DNA of 64,000 nucleotides from Rapidithrix thailandica (GTDB lineage Bacteria > Bacteroidota > Bacteroidia > Cytophagales > Flammeovirgaceae): positions 682,001-746,000 of the forward strand of contig NZ_JBDKWZ010000001.1 in the NCBI RefSeq assembly GCF_039710355.1, in the 5' to 3' direction. The notes under the pieces are model-generated. The model made no database searches and was not told where the DNA came from. It was given only the letters and a program-made list of their open reading frames with translations. Below, piece by piece: positions 45,710-54,657 of this stretch. A program made the translations under genes and the position numbers. How positions within the stretch are numbered: position 1 is the stretch's first letter; every line of letters begins with the position of its first letter.

Positions 45710-46164
45710 TTTGAAATATGTATTTAAAAAGATAAAAATAAAATGCTTTTTCAATCAGAAAAAAGTATAGCAAAGCTGACACAGAGTATAATTGGTATTA
45801 AAACTTGAGGAAGCGATACTAGTAATTTTCTATATATACGGACAAAGGTAACCATAAATCCTGAATAAAGGAATGTAAATTTGAGTTATATGGGCCGTAT
45901 TGTCTTCTGCTATGTTCAAAAACGGGTTTTCTGCCCTTTTAAAAGGCTACTTTGCAAGAGAATTTTATGACTGTTTGCCAATAACTAGGGATTTTTTGGG
46001 CGGTGTTTTTCTCGTGCCCCTGCCGCTTGGAAGGTAAAGAAAGGGAGCTCTGAAAAAAATGCGTATTTTTGAAGGAGGGCCTTTCCGGGTGATTCTATGA
46101 ATTTGAAGTCGCCCTAGGTAAAAAAAAATTAAATCATCATCAAACGAAAGAAAGTTAAAGTATC
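45710..46164. other. divergent spacer with the RRM gene leader
   Basis: On the minus strand a TACCTTTG (45843-45850) suggests that the RRM gene has a leader of about 130 nt. The part from 45850 to 46164 upstream of the SMP-30 gene shows no clear promoter, repeat or RNA. Confidence 0.4.
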
Positions 46165-47142
46165 ATGTCTAGAATGTATGTATTATTGTTTTTGGGGCTC
46201 GTCTGGGCTTGTGGGCCTTCTGATTCTACCCAAACAGACGGGAAAGGAAAAAAACAAGTGGAATTGGTATTGGATGTCAAGGCTCAATTGGGAGAAGGGG
46301 CCATTTGGCATGCTGAAAAGAAGGAGTTGTATTGGGTAGATATCGAAGGTAGGAAACTCAATATTTTCAATCCTTCTACCAAGCAAAACCAAAGCATTGA
46401 GGTAGGGGAAAGAATCGGAACAGTGGTGCCGGTAAAAAATGAGTTGAAGGCCATCGTGGCGTTGCAAAACGGTATCCATTTATTGAACCTGGAAAATCAG
46501 GAGCTTACGTTTGTGGTGAACCCGGAAGACAGCCTGGAGAACAATCGCTTTAACGATGGCAAATGTGATCCGGCCGGGCGCTTGTGGGTCGGTTCGCTGA
46601 GTATGGCCTCACAACCGGAAGCAGCCGGTTTGTACCGGGTGGACACGGATGGGACGGCTAAGCGTATGTTGGATAAAGTGAATATTTCTAACGGGATTAT
46701 TTGGTCAAATGATCATAAAACTCTTTATTATACGGATACTCCTACACTGAAAATCAAGGCTTTTGATTATGATAAGGTTACAGGAGATATTTCCAATGAG
46801 AGGGTGATTATTGAAGTACCTGAAGAAATGGGTGCTCCCGATGGGATGACGATAGATGCAGAAGGAAAACTTTGGGTTGCTCACTGGGGAGGAAGTTGTG
46901 TAGGTCGCTGGAATCCTGAAACCGGAGAGTTGATGGAAAAAGTTGAGGTACCAGCCCTGAATGTGACTTCGTGTGCGTTTGGCGATGAAGATTTGGGAAC
47001 TTTATACATTACTACGGCAAGCGTAGATATGAATGAAGCGCAGAATGAACAGTATCCATTGGCCGGAGCTCTTTTTAAAATACGTCCGGGGGTAAAAGGA
47101 GTGAAAGCGGATCATTTTGTCAATGAAATAACGAAACTGTAG
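46165..47142 (+). CDS. SMP-30/gluconolactonase-family lipoprotein
   Basis: A 325-residue protein with a short lipoprotein signal ending at a cysteine at residue 16 (GLVWACGPS). The six-bladed SMP-30 propeller follows, with the metal-binding residues in place: Glu44 (LGEGAIW), Asn176 (NISNGIIW) and Asp226 (GAPDGMT). Relatives hydrolyse sugar lactones such as gluconolactone. Periplasmic or outer-membrane attachment is inferred from the lipobox. A GH9 enzyme gene follows on the same strand after 268 bases, so a link to sugar use is possible but unproven. Confidence 0.9.
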   Translation: MSRMYVLLFLGLVWACGPSDSTQTDGKGKKQVELVLDVKAQLGEGAIWHAEKKELYWVDIEGRKLNIFNPSTKQNQSIEVGERIGTVVPVKNELKAIVALQNGIHLLNLENQELTFVVNPEDSLENNRFNDGKCDPAGRLWVGSLSMASQPEAAGLYRVDTDGTAKRMLDKVNISNGIIWSNDHKTLYYTDTPTLKIKAFDYDKVTGDISNERVIIEVPEEMGAPDGMTIDAEGKLWVAHWGGSCVGRWNPETGELMEKVEVPALNVTSCAFGDEDLGTLYITTASVDMNEAQNEQYPLAGALFKIRPGVKGVKADHFVNEITKL

Positions 47143-47410
47143 ACGGAATACAAGGGGAGTAGGAGTTAACCGGATTTTTGAGAAAATTCAACATCAGAAA
47201 AAATATACAAGCTTGTTCAATCAAGTGATGTGTGAGTGATTATATCATACTTAAACCGGAAGTAAAACAGGTGCTAGGGGGTGTGCCGTAATGATCAGGT
47301 TCAGAGAAGTGGCTTCTTTAACAGGTCCCCGTTATTGCTGTCTGGCATCTGTAAACCAAGTCATTGCTTGAATTAGCTATTTTTTCTAACTCCTAATCCC
47401 TTAATTCGTC

Positions 47411-49246
47411 ATGAAAATGAAACGACTATTTACGGTCTTGGGGCTATTGTTAATCACACAGTGGGCCTTGGGGCAATCTGCTAAAATTTTATTCAACCAC
47501 TTAGGGTATGAACCCGAAGGGCCTAAAAAAGCCCTGATTCAAGGAGGTGCCCACCAACAATTCACCTCATTTCAACTGCTTACCTATCCCGAAGGTAAAA
47601 TGATCCTGAAAGGTACGCCTGAAGCGAAAGGCCCGGTAGAAAAATGGAAAGCCTGGCATTATTGGTCTTTGGAGTTCAGTCAGGTGGAAGAAGAAGGAGA
47701 GTACATTATTGCAGCCCAATCGGGTGGTGTGGAAGTACGTTCACTTCCGTTTATGATTCAAAAAGAACTCTTGGAACGCAAAACCATGTCTGATGTCTTG
47801 TATTATTTTAAAGGTCAACGAAGCTCAGGACAATTGGATAAGGCTGACCGGAATATGCGTTTTGAAGGAAATGAAGACCAACGGGTGGATGTCCATGGTG
47901 GTTGGTTTGATGCTACGGGAGACTACGGAAAGCACTTGTCCCACCTTTCTTTTTCTACCTATTTTAATCCTCAACAGATCCCTCTGGTGGTGTGGAGTCT
48001 TTTTAAAACCTATGAGAATTTAACAACCCGGAATAACCCTTCCTTCCGGCAGTACTTAAGGCGGGCATTGGATGAAGGAATGTATGGAGCAGATTACCTG
48101 GTAAGAGTGAAGCGTCCACAAGGCTCATTTTACCGGTCCGTATCCGGAAGAGGAGCGGAAAAGAAAGCGGAAGACAGGATTATTCCGCCAGTGATGACAG
48201 GATTTAAAATTAAAGAGAAACCTCCGGTTGCAAATGGAAAAGAGGAGGGGCAGCCGTATGAAAACAACGAAACATATGAAGTCAGTTACCGGGCTGGGGC
48301 AGGTTTGTCGATCGCTTCTTTGGCTTTGGCAAGTACCTATCCGGTTTCGGGAGAGTTTGATAACAGGAGGTATTTACAAGTGGCTGAAGAAGCTTTTGCC
48401 TATCTGGAGGAAAACAATGTAAAACTCACCAACGACGGTAAAGAAAATATTGTAGACGATTATTGCGCGTTGATGGCAGCCACGGAATTATATAAAGCTA
48501 CTAAAGATCTGGTGTATTTACAGGCAGCTAAAAAAAGAGCCAAACGGTTGTTGGCGAGGCAATCAGGAGATAAGGCTTACCAAGGATACTGGCGGGCCGA
48601 TGAGGGAAATCGCCCATTCTTTCATGCTGCAGATGCCGGAATGCCTGTTGTGAGTTTACTTTCATATTTGGAAATTGTCAATGAAAATGAAAAAGAGGAA
48701 ATCCTTTTGGCTGTCCGGAAATCTTTGGAACACGAGCTGGCCATTACTTCGGAAGTAACCAATCCTTTCGGGTACAGCAGACAGTATGTACAAAATAAAG
48801 CGGGAGAGCGTTGGGCTTCCTTCTTTTATCCTCATGATGCCGAAACAGCTCCTTGGTGGCAAGGCGAAAATGCCCGTTTGTCTTCTATGGCTTCCGCTGC
48901 AAAAATGGCGGCTCCTCACTTCCGGAAAGACCCTGAGTTTTACACTCGACTCCAGGTCTTCGCTTGGGATCAACTGAGTTGGATATTAGGTCGCAATCCG
49001 TATGATTGTTGTATGCTGGAAGGTTCCGGGTATAATAATCCTCAATACATTTTCTTCGGTTCGTATGAGTACACCAATGCTCCCGGAGGAATTTGTAACG
49101 GCATTACCGGAGGCTATTATGATAGAAATGATATTGACTTTATGTTGCCTTATTCCGAAACCCAAAAAGACAATGATTGGCGATGGGTGGAGCAATGGTT
49201 GCCTCATGCTTCCTGGTATTTGTTGGCTGTTTCGTTGCCTAAGTAA
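47411..49246 (+). CDS. glycoside hydrolase family 9 enzyme (cellulase-like)
   Basis: A 611-residue secreted enzyme. The signal peptide (residues 1-22) precedes an Ig-like N-terminal domain of about 100 residues (ILFNHLGYEPEGPKKALI), and the (alpha/alpha)6 barrel follows. The catalytic acidic pair is in GGWFDATGDYGKHLSH (Asp167 and Asp171) and the C-terminal acid in WRWVEQWLPHAS near residue 593. It should hydrolyse beta-1,4-glucan or related oligosaccharides such as glucosides or glucosamine polymers. No carbohydrate-binding module or sorting domain is seen. Confidence 0.9.
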   Translation: MKMKRLFTVLGLLLITQWALGQSAKILFNHLGYEPEGPKKALIQGGAHQQFTSFQLLTYPEGKMILKGTPEAKGPVEKWKAWHYWSLEFSQVEEEGEYIIAAQSGGVEVRSLPFMIQKELLERKTMSDVLYYFKGQRSSGQLDKADRNMRFEGNEDQRVDVHGGWFDATGDYGKHLSHLSFSTYFNPQQIPLVVWSLFKTYENLTTRNNPSFRQYLRRALDEGMYGADYLVRVKRPQGSFYRSVSGRGAEKKAEDRIIPPVMTGFKIKEKPPVANGKEEGQPYENNETYEVSYRAGAGLSIASLALASTYPVSGEFDNRRYLQVAEEAFAYLEENNVKLTNDGKENIVDDYCALMAATELYKATKDLVYLQAAKKRAKRLLARQSGDKAYQGYWRADEGNRPFFHAADAGMPVVSLLSYLEIVNENEKEEILLAVRKSLEHELAITSEVTNPFGYSRQYVQNKAGERWASFFYPHDAETAPWWQGENARLSSMASAAKMAAPHFRKDPEFYTRLQVFAWDQLSWILGRNPYDCCMLEGSGYNNPQYIFFGSYEYTNAPGGICNGITGGYYDRNDIDFMLPYSETQKDNDWRWVEQWLPHASWYLLAVSLPK

Positions 49247-49294
49247 ACGGAGGGGAAAAAGGTAAGGAATAATTTCTATACAAGAGAAGGAATT

Positions 49295-49455
49295 GAAGTG
49301 ATTTAAACGTATCGTTTTTGACCGAAGATGGAATCAAAATCGGCTCATCAAGGCACTTTTTGAAGAGAATAGCCAAAGCTATTGTTGAAAAAAGTAACAC
49401 AGAGGAGGCGTTTTTGAAACATTTTTTAGGAAAAAGAAAAAGTTTAATTCACTTC
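49295..49455 (-). repeat. dispersed element R2, copy C (inverted)
   Basis: A ~161-bp copy in the opposite orientation to copies A and B. GAAGTGATTTAAACG at the left corresponds to the right end of the others; AATTCACTTC is the other end. The internal landmarks are the complements of those in copies A and B (CAAAGCTATTGTTGAAAAAA, ATCAAGGCACTTTTTGAAGA). It lies in the 381-base spacer downstream of the GH9 gene, where I see nothing else. Confidence 0.8.
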
Positions 49456-49627
49456 ATTGTATAAAAAGCCAAAAAACATAAAATGCTACGAAGATTCTAA
49501 AACGCAAAGAGTTGTAAATATTTAAATTGTAATTAGTTGTCTCTGTGTGAATCTTATCTTAGTGTCTTTGTATCTATATGTCAACTTTTTATACAGTTCC
49601 TTCTTAGCTGAAACTGATAGAGCGGTT

Positions 49628-50557
49628 TTAAAATTTCAAAATCACAAAAAGTGAAAGTACAGAAATTCCTACCCATAGCAATACACCTTGTACCATAGGG
49701 CGAAGACCTACTTTCTTAAGGGCGCTTTTGTTTAATCCGGTACCGATAAGAAATAAAGTACATACCAGGCATTTTTGAGCCATAGAAGTCACCTGTTGGT
49801 AAACAGTTTGGAATTGAGGGACAAGCGTATGGATCAAAATAGCTCCCAGAAAGAACAACATGACATAAGGTACGGGTATTTTTTGCGAATCATTTTTACG
49901 GAGAAATCCTGTGAGAAACCCAACCGGTACAATCCATAATGCCCTTACCAACTTGATGGTGGTGGCTGTTTGCAAAGCCTCATTGCCAAACTTGCTGGCA
50001 GCCCCCACTACGGAGCTGGTATCGTGAATTGCGATTGCGCACCAAGTTCCAAATTGCATAGAGGTCATATGAAAGTAATGGCCCACGGCCGGAAAAATAA
50101 AAAGCGCCAGAGCATTCAATATAAATACAGTGCCCAAGGCCATAGAAATTTGTTCGTTTCGGGCTTTGACAATGGGGGATAATGCGGCAATGGCGCTTCC
50201 TCCGCAAATAGCCGTTCCCGCTGAAATCAAGTAGGCGAGTTTTTTGTCAAGTTGTAGCTTTTTGCCTAGGAAGTATCCCAGCAAAAGTGTGATGGCAATA
50301 CTGCCTACGGATAACAATAGTCCGTCTTTTCCTGAGTGCCAGACTTGATCGAGATTCATACTGAAGCCTAACCCGGCAATGGACAAGTTTAGCATCCATT
50401 GCGTGATTTTGTGTTGGTGTTCGGGAAAAGGTGCCGGTAAAAATTGTGTTGCCAAAATACCGCCCAGTAAGGCTATGGGGGCATCTATATAGGGGGTGAA
50501 ACAGGCGAATAAGAAAAGTAGATAAATAACTTTTTGGAATAAATTAAAGTCCTTCAT
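49628..50557 (-). CDS. yeiH: YeiH family putative sulfate exporter
   Basis: A 309-residue protein with about ten membrane segments. The UPF0324/YeiH family pattern is clear: GGILATQFLP, AGTAICGGSAIAAL, IAIHDTSSVVGAAS and a C-terminal NKSALKKVGLRP segment. Family members are annotated as putative sulfate exporters; no direct function has been shown that I know of. A LysR regulator gene lies immediately upstream on the same strand (80-base gap), and that gap contains repeated GGTTATA-type sequence. Confidence 0.85.
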   Translation of the reverse strand: MKDFNLFQKVIYLLFLFACFTPYIDAPIALLGGILATQFLPAPFPEHQHKITQWMLNLSIAGLGFSMNLDQVWHSGKDGLLLSVGSIAITLLLGYFLGKKLQLDKKLAYLISAGTAICGGSAIAALSPIVKARNEQISMALGTVFILNALALFIFPAVGHYFHMTSMQFGTWCAIAIHDTSSVVGAASKFGNEALQTATTIKLVRALWIVPVGFLTGFLRKNDSQKIPVPYVMLFFLGAILIHTLVPQFQTVYQQVTSMAQKCLVCTLFLIGTGLNKSALKKVGLRPMVQGVLLWVGISVLSLFVILKF

Positions 50558-50591
50558 AGTTGCTGGTGTTAAGTTTATAGGGCAAGAATAG

Positions 50592-50638
50592 CCTATATAA
50601 CCTCCTTCTGTCCAACACTATGGGTTATAGGTTATAAC
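50592..50638. promoter_or_regulatory. candidate LysR-type operator ahead of yeiH
   Basis: ATAACC (50597-50602) and GGTTAT (50623-50628) form an inverted repeat, followed at once by the 8-bp palindrome GTTATAAC (50631-50638). The site is in the short gap between the LysR gene and yeiH, where such a regulator would be expected to bind. Confidence 0.35.
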
Positions 50639-51531
50639 TAAAAGTTATGGTTTTGCCGGGCATAATCCATAAATGCTGCTGCCAAACCTTGGCTGTCTCC
50701 TTGATTTCTGACGAATTCAAAGGTGCGGTGAAGGCTAAAATCTTTGAATTCGATCAACTTGAATTTTCCGGCCAACAGATCTTTGGAAATAGAGCTGATG
50801 GATACGATCCCTATACAATTTGCATGGGCCAAATACGACTTAATACTTTCTGTGCTACCCAGGTACATTGCGATTTGTAAATCCGAAAGTGAAAGTCCTT
50901 CTTGCTGTAAAGCGTCTTCAATGACTTCTAATGTACCGGAACCTCTCTCGCGCAATACAAGAGGGTAACGGGATAGAGCCTGTAATGAAATTTCTTGAAG
51001 ATGTGCTAATTGGCTGTGATAATGGGTGATGGCAACAAGTTCATCATTTAAAAAAAAGGTGTATTTCAGTTCTTTTTTCCGACTTTTTCCTTCAATGATG
51101 CCTAGGTCAATATGCTCCTGTAATACAGCTCGTTGGATGTTTTCGGTATTGTCGTTTATCAGTGAAAGTTGAATATCGGGGAAAGCTTGATGAAACCGGG
51201 CCAATAGGGGAGGAAGAACATACTGGGCAATCGTAGTGCTTGCACCAATCCGCAAATTGCCGGCCGTTTGGTTTTTAAGAAGATTGAGGTCAAATTCAAT
51301 TTGCCGGTGAATTTTTAATAATTCTTCACTGTGTTTTAACAAGGTTCTTCCTGCTGGAGTCAGGGTGATTTTATTGGCATCCCGGTCAAATAGCCGAAGC
51401 CCAAAATATTTCTCCAGCTCCCGTATATGTTTGCTTACGGCAGGTTGGGTGATGAACAACTCTTTGGCAGCTTTGGTAAAGCTTAAGTTTTTCGCCACAC
51501 TGTAAAAAACCTTGTATTTAAAATCCTGCAT
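50638..51531 (-). CDS. LysR family transcriptional regulator
   Basis: A 297-residue LysR protein: winged helix-turn-helix at residues 1-60 (SFTKAAKELFITQPAVSKHIRELE) and a periplasmic-binding-protein-like effector domain. It lacks the OxyR cysteine pair and resembles the CysB/Cbl/YeiE group in general form. Its position beside yeiH suggests it controls that exporter. The inducer is unknown. Confidence 0.9.
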   Translation of the reverse strand: MQDFKYKVFYSVAKNLSFTKAAKELFITQPAVSKHIRELEKYFGLRLFDRDANKITLTPAGRTLLKHSEELLKIHRQIEFDLNLLKNQTAGNLRIGASTTIAQYVLPPLLARFHQAFPDIQLSLINDNTENIQRAVLQEHIDLGIIEGKSRKKELKYTFFLNDELVAITHYHSQLAHLQEISLQALSRYPLVLRERGSGTLEVIEDALQQEGLSLSDLQIAMYLGSTESIKSYLAHANCIGIVSISSISKDLLAGKFKLIEFKDFSLHRTFEFVRNQGDSQGLAAAFMDYARQNHNF

Positions 51532-51553
51532 GAAGTAGCTTGATTAAGCGAAT

Positions 51554-51582
51554 AAAAAAACCGGCTGTGAAGCCGGTTGCAA
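51554..51582 (-). terminator. terminator of metG
   Basis: AACCGGCT and AGCCGGTT with a 4-base loop; in the minus direction it runs into a T run. It separates metG from the LysR gene. Confidence 0.88.
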
Positions 51583-51612
51583 ATATATTTTTAAAAGTAC
51601 CTGTCTCCGATT

Positions 51613-53682
51613 TTACCGGATGGTACTTCCGTTATTCATCTTTTGGCCGGGGCTGACAAATGAAAGAGAGCCGTCCCGGTCTTCAGCCATCAGAATCATT
51701 CCTTCCGATTCAATTCCCTTGATTTTTCTCGGAGCCAAGTTGGCCAACACACATACTTGCTTGCCAATGATTTCTTCGGGCTTGAAGTATTCGGCAATTC
51801 CACTGACGACAGTGCGTTTATCCACACCTGTATCCACCGAAAGTTTCAAAAGCTTTTTGGTTTTGGCTACTTTTTCAGCATGCAAAATGGTTCCTATCCG
51901 GATATCCATCTTCATAAAATCATCAAAACTGGTTTCTTCTTTTAGCGGCTCAGCCGGTTGAGAAGCCAATTTGGATTTTTGCAGTTTATCCAATTGCTTT
52001 TCTACGACACCGTCTTCAATTTTTTCAAACAACAAGACGGGATTGCCTAAGCGATCGTAAGGATAAAGAATGTTCATCTTACCGGCATGTTGCCAGCCCA
52101 TTTGTTTTAAACCGAGCATATTGCTGATTTTGTCAGCTGTTTGTGGCAAGAACGGACGCATCAGAATGCCAAGGTTGGCAGTGATTTGAAGTGCAATGTT
52201 CAACACCGTTTTTACAATGTCCGGGTCGTGTTTGATTAATTTCCAAGGCTCGGTATCTGCCAGGTATTTATTTCCCAAACGCGCCAGGTTCATCAATTCG
52301 AATTGCGCTTCTTTAAAGCGGTATTGTTTGATTAAGGCCTCTATTTTGTGCGGGAACTCCGCTACTTTTTCAATCACCTCCCGGTCGTATTGGGCTAATT
52401 CGCCTCTAATCGGCACTTCTCCGTCAAAGTATTTATGGGTAAGAACCATTGCCCGGTTAACAAAATTACCGAGTATGGCTACCAATTCGTTATTGTTGCG
52501 CGCCTGGAAGTCTTTCCAGGTGAACTCACTGTCCTTGTTTTCCGGGGCAATAGAAGTCAACACATAGCGCAGTACGTCTTGTTTTTCGGGAAAGTCCTCC
52601 AAATATTCATGCAACCATACGGCCCAGTTACGGGAAGTCGAGATTTTTTCCCCTTCCAGGTTCAGAAATTCGTTTGCAGGAACATTATTTGGCAAGATGT
52701 ATCCATCTCCGTGTGCTTTCAAAATAATCGGGAAAATGATACAATGGAAAACGATATTATCTTTTCCGATAAAGTGGATGAGCTTGGTATCGTCTTTTTT
52801 CCAATAGTCCTCCCAGTTTTTTCCATTCTCTCGGGCCCATTCTCTTGTCGCCGAAATATACCCGATAGGAGCATCCAACCATACGTACAGCACTTTGCCG
52901 TTGGCCTCTTCCAAAGGAACTTTTACCCCCCATTCCAAGTCACGTGTCATAGCGCGGGGTTGTAATCCTCCGTCAATCCAAGACTTACATTGACCCAAAA
53001 CGTGGTTTTTCCACTCTTTGGGATCATGGTGGGGTTGATCATTCAAAATCCCTTCTTCAATCCATTTTTTGATCCAGGCTTCATGCTCGTTCATGGGCAA
53101 GTACCAGTGGGTGGTCTTTTTTAGGACAGGCTCTTGACCGGAGAGGACTGATTTGGGATTGATTAAATCTGTTGCCGTTAAGGAACTACCACACTTTTCA
53201 CATTGATCGCCATAGGCCCCTTCGTTATGGCATTTGGGACAAGTACCGGTAATGTAGCGGTCAGCCAAGTACTGTCCGGCTTCTTCATCATAGTATTGAG
53301 CCGATTCTTTTAGAGTGAATTTGCCTTTTGCATTCAGGGTTTTGAAAAACTCCTGAGCCGTTTCATGATGGATGGAGGCAGAAGTCCGGTGATACATATC
53401 GAATGCAATACCAAACTTTTCAAAGGTTTCTTTATTGAGCTTATGAAATTTATCGACAATATCCTTGGGAGTGACACTTTCTTTCAGGGCTTTGATGGTA
53501 ATGGCTGCTCCATGTTCATCGCTTCCGCAGATAAAAGCCACGTCTTGTTCCTTTTCCCGTAAAAATCGTACAAAAATATCTGCCGGTAAATAAGCGCCCG
53601 CAATATGCCCGATATGGAGAGGTCCGTTGGCATAGGGCAAAGCAGCTGTCACTGTATATCTTTTATAAGTATGCTCTGACAT
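51613..53682 (-). CDS. metG: methionyl-tRNA synthetase
   Basis: A 689-residue enzyme of normal long-form length. The class I HIGH motif is LHIGHIAG near residue 22, the zinc-binding CPKCHNEGAYGDQCEKCG near 140-160, and the KMSKS equivalent is KISTS in GEKISTSRNW near 335. The C-terminal ~105 residues (FMKMDIRIGTIL) form the EMAP-II-like tRNA-binding/dimerisation domain. It loads methionine on initiator and elongator tRNA. A likely -7 TAATTTTG lies on the minus strand at 53720-53727. Confidence 0.97.
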   Translation of the reverse strand: MSEHTYKRYTVTAALPYANGPLHIGHIAGAYLPADIFVRFLREKEQDVAFICGSDEHGAAITIKALKESVTPKDIVDKFHKLNKETFEKFGIAFDMYHRTSASIHHETAQEFFKTLNAKGKFTLKESAQYYDEEAGQYLADRYITGTCPKCHNEGAYGDQCEKCGSSLTATDLINPKSVLSGQEPVLKKTTHWYLPMNEHEAWIKKWIEEGILNDQPHHDPKEWKNHVLGQCKSWIDGGLQPRAMTRDLEWGVKVPLEEANGKVLYVWLDAPIGYISATREWARENGKNWEDYWKKDDTKLIHFIGKDNIVFHCIIFPIILKAHGDGYILPNNVPANEFLNLEGEKISTSRNWAVWLHEYLEDFPEKQDVLRYVLTSIAPENKDSEFTWKDFQARNNNELVAILGNFVNRAMVLTHKYFDGEVPIRGELAQYDREVIEKVAEFPHKIEALIKQYRFKEAQFELMNLARLGNKYLADTEPWKLIKHDPDIVKTVLNIALQITANLGILMRPFLPQTADKISNMLGLKQMGWQHAGKMNILYPYDRLGNPVLLFEKIEDGVVEKQLDKLQKSKLASQPAEPLKEETSFDDFMKMDIRIGTILHAEKVAKTKKLLKLSVDTGVDKRTVVSGIAEYFKPEEIIGKQVCVLANLAPRKIKGIESEGMILMAEDRDGSLSFVSPGQKMNNGSTIR

Positions 53683-53702
53683 TCGAAGTTGTTCTTTTCT
53701 AG

Positions 53703-53711
53703 TGTGGATAA
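53703..53711 (-). other. DnaA box upstream of metG
   Basis: TGTGGATAA is the exact complement of the high-affinity DnaA box TTATCCACA. It is about 950 bases from the dnaA start and just downstream of the likely metG promoter. Only this one perfect box was found in the spacer. Confidence 0.45.
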
Positions 53712-53810
53712 TTCTGGTTCAAAATTACAAACTTTCTTCTGCAATCAACAAGTATTGTAAACGATAGTGTTGATTTCTAAAAAAAATCTTTGTAAGAGAT
53801 AATGATTGTT

Positions 53811-53977
53811 TAGGATACGTTTAAACTTCGTTGCGGGGACTGCCCCACGGGAAGTGCTCCTTCGAGAAGTGCTCCTTCGGTAATAAAAATTCTCAGCTTA
53901 GGCTTCTCAAAATACTGTACTGAGGTTTCTGAAATAAGAATTTTTGGCTCAAAGGATGAAATTTAAACCTATTCTTA
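53811..53977 (+). repeat. dispersed element R1, copy 3
   Basis: A ~167-bp copy bounded by TAGGATACGTTTAAAC and, on the right, the complement of TAAGAATAGGTTTAAAT. It has the GC-rich hairpin (near 53832-53850), two tandem GAAGTGCTCCTTCG units at 53851 and 53866 (15-bp period), and the right half shared with copies 1 and 2. There is no open frame of note. Confidence 0.75.
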
Positions 53978-54657
53978 GGTATATATTTTTTGAAAGGTAT
54001 AAAATAAAACCCATTGTGAGTCAACCTTATTCCCCGAAATATAGATATTACACCGGGATCTCTTGATATTTATCACGATTTTTACGTATCTTAAATCCTA
54101 GAAAAGGCCTTTCCCCAAATAGGACTTCTTGAGTTATGTTAAATGACAAATAACGGCAGGTATTCTTTTCCCAAAAAATGCAAAAATTGTTTTGTAAATG
54201 CCCATGGCAAAACTGAGGGTAGGTCTTGCTCATGCAAAAGTAGAGCAAGTGATTCGAAGGTGGGCTCCAATTGCAAAAATGGAACCATTATTTTTTTACT
54301 TAAAAAAAACAAAAAAAACACTTTTTTTTCTTTGGGAATAACTCTTTGATTTTCAAGAATTTGTGTAATTGTTAACTTAATGTTAAGTTTCTGATAATCA
54401 GTTATTTGTATTCGGTTGTAATTTTTTTTTAGGAAATTTGGCTCTTCATTCGAAGCTTTTATTTCTGGCAAATATTTCCCAATTTTGACTTTACTATTTG
54501 GCTGTTAGATCAGGAATTCATTCGGACTTTCTTAGTTAAGCTGATTTTAAGGGGAGTGTATTTTGAACATACTACCCTTTATCTGCCTGCTTGGGAATGT
54601 ACCTAATTCAAGCAAAATTGTTAACCGGGATAAACAAACAATATAGATACTACTAAC

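Larger units (their letters stand above)
53683..54657. other. large AT-rich spacer between metG and dnaA
   Basis: This 975-base divergent spacer holds the metG promoter region, a perfect DnaA box (53703-53711), repeat R1 copy 3 and then about 650 bases of very AT-rich sequence with long A and T runs (54295-54332, 54421-54430) and an AACTTAA/TTAAGTT palindrome at 54374-54389. Open frames on the minus strand here have no family resemblance. Together with dnaA and the switch in gene direction this is a conceivable replication origin, but the evidence is thin. Confidence 0.35.

Noticed and set aside
54139..54471. 110-codon minus-strand frame in the dnaA upstream spacer
   Set aside because: Low-complexity, Phe/Leu/Lys-rich product caused by long T and A runs; no start signal and no similarity.
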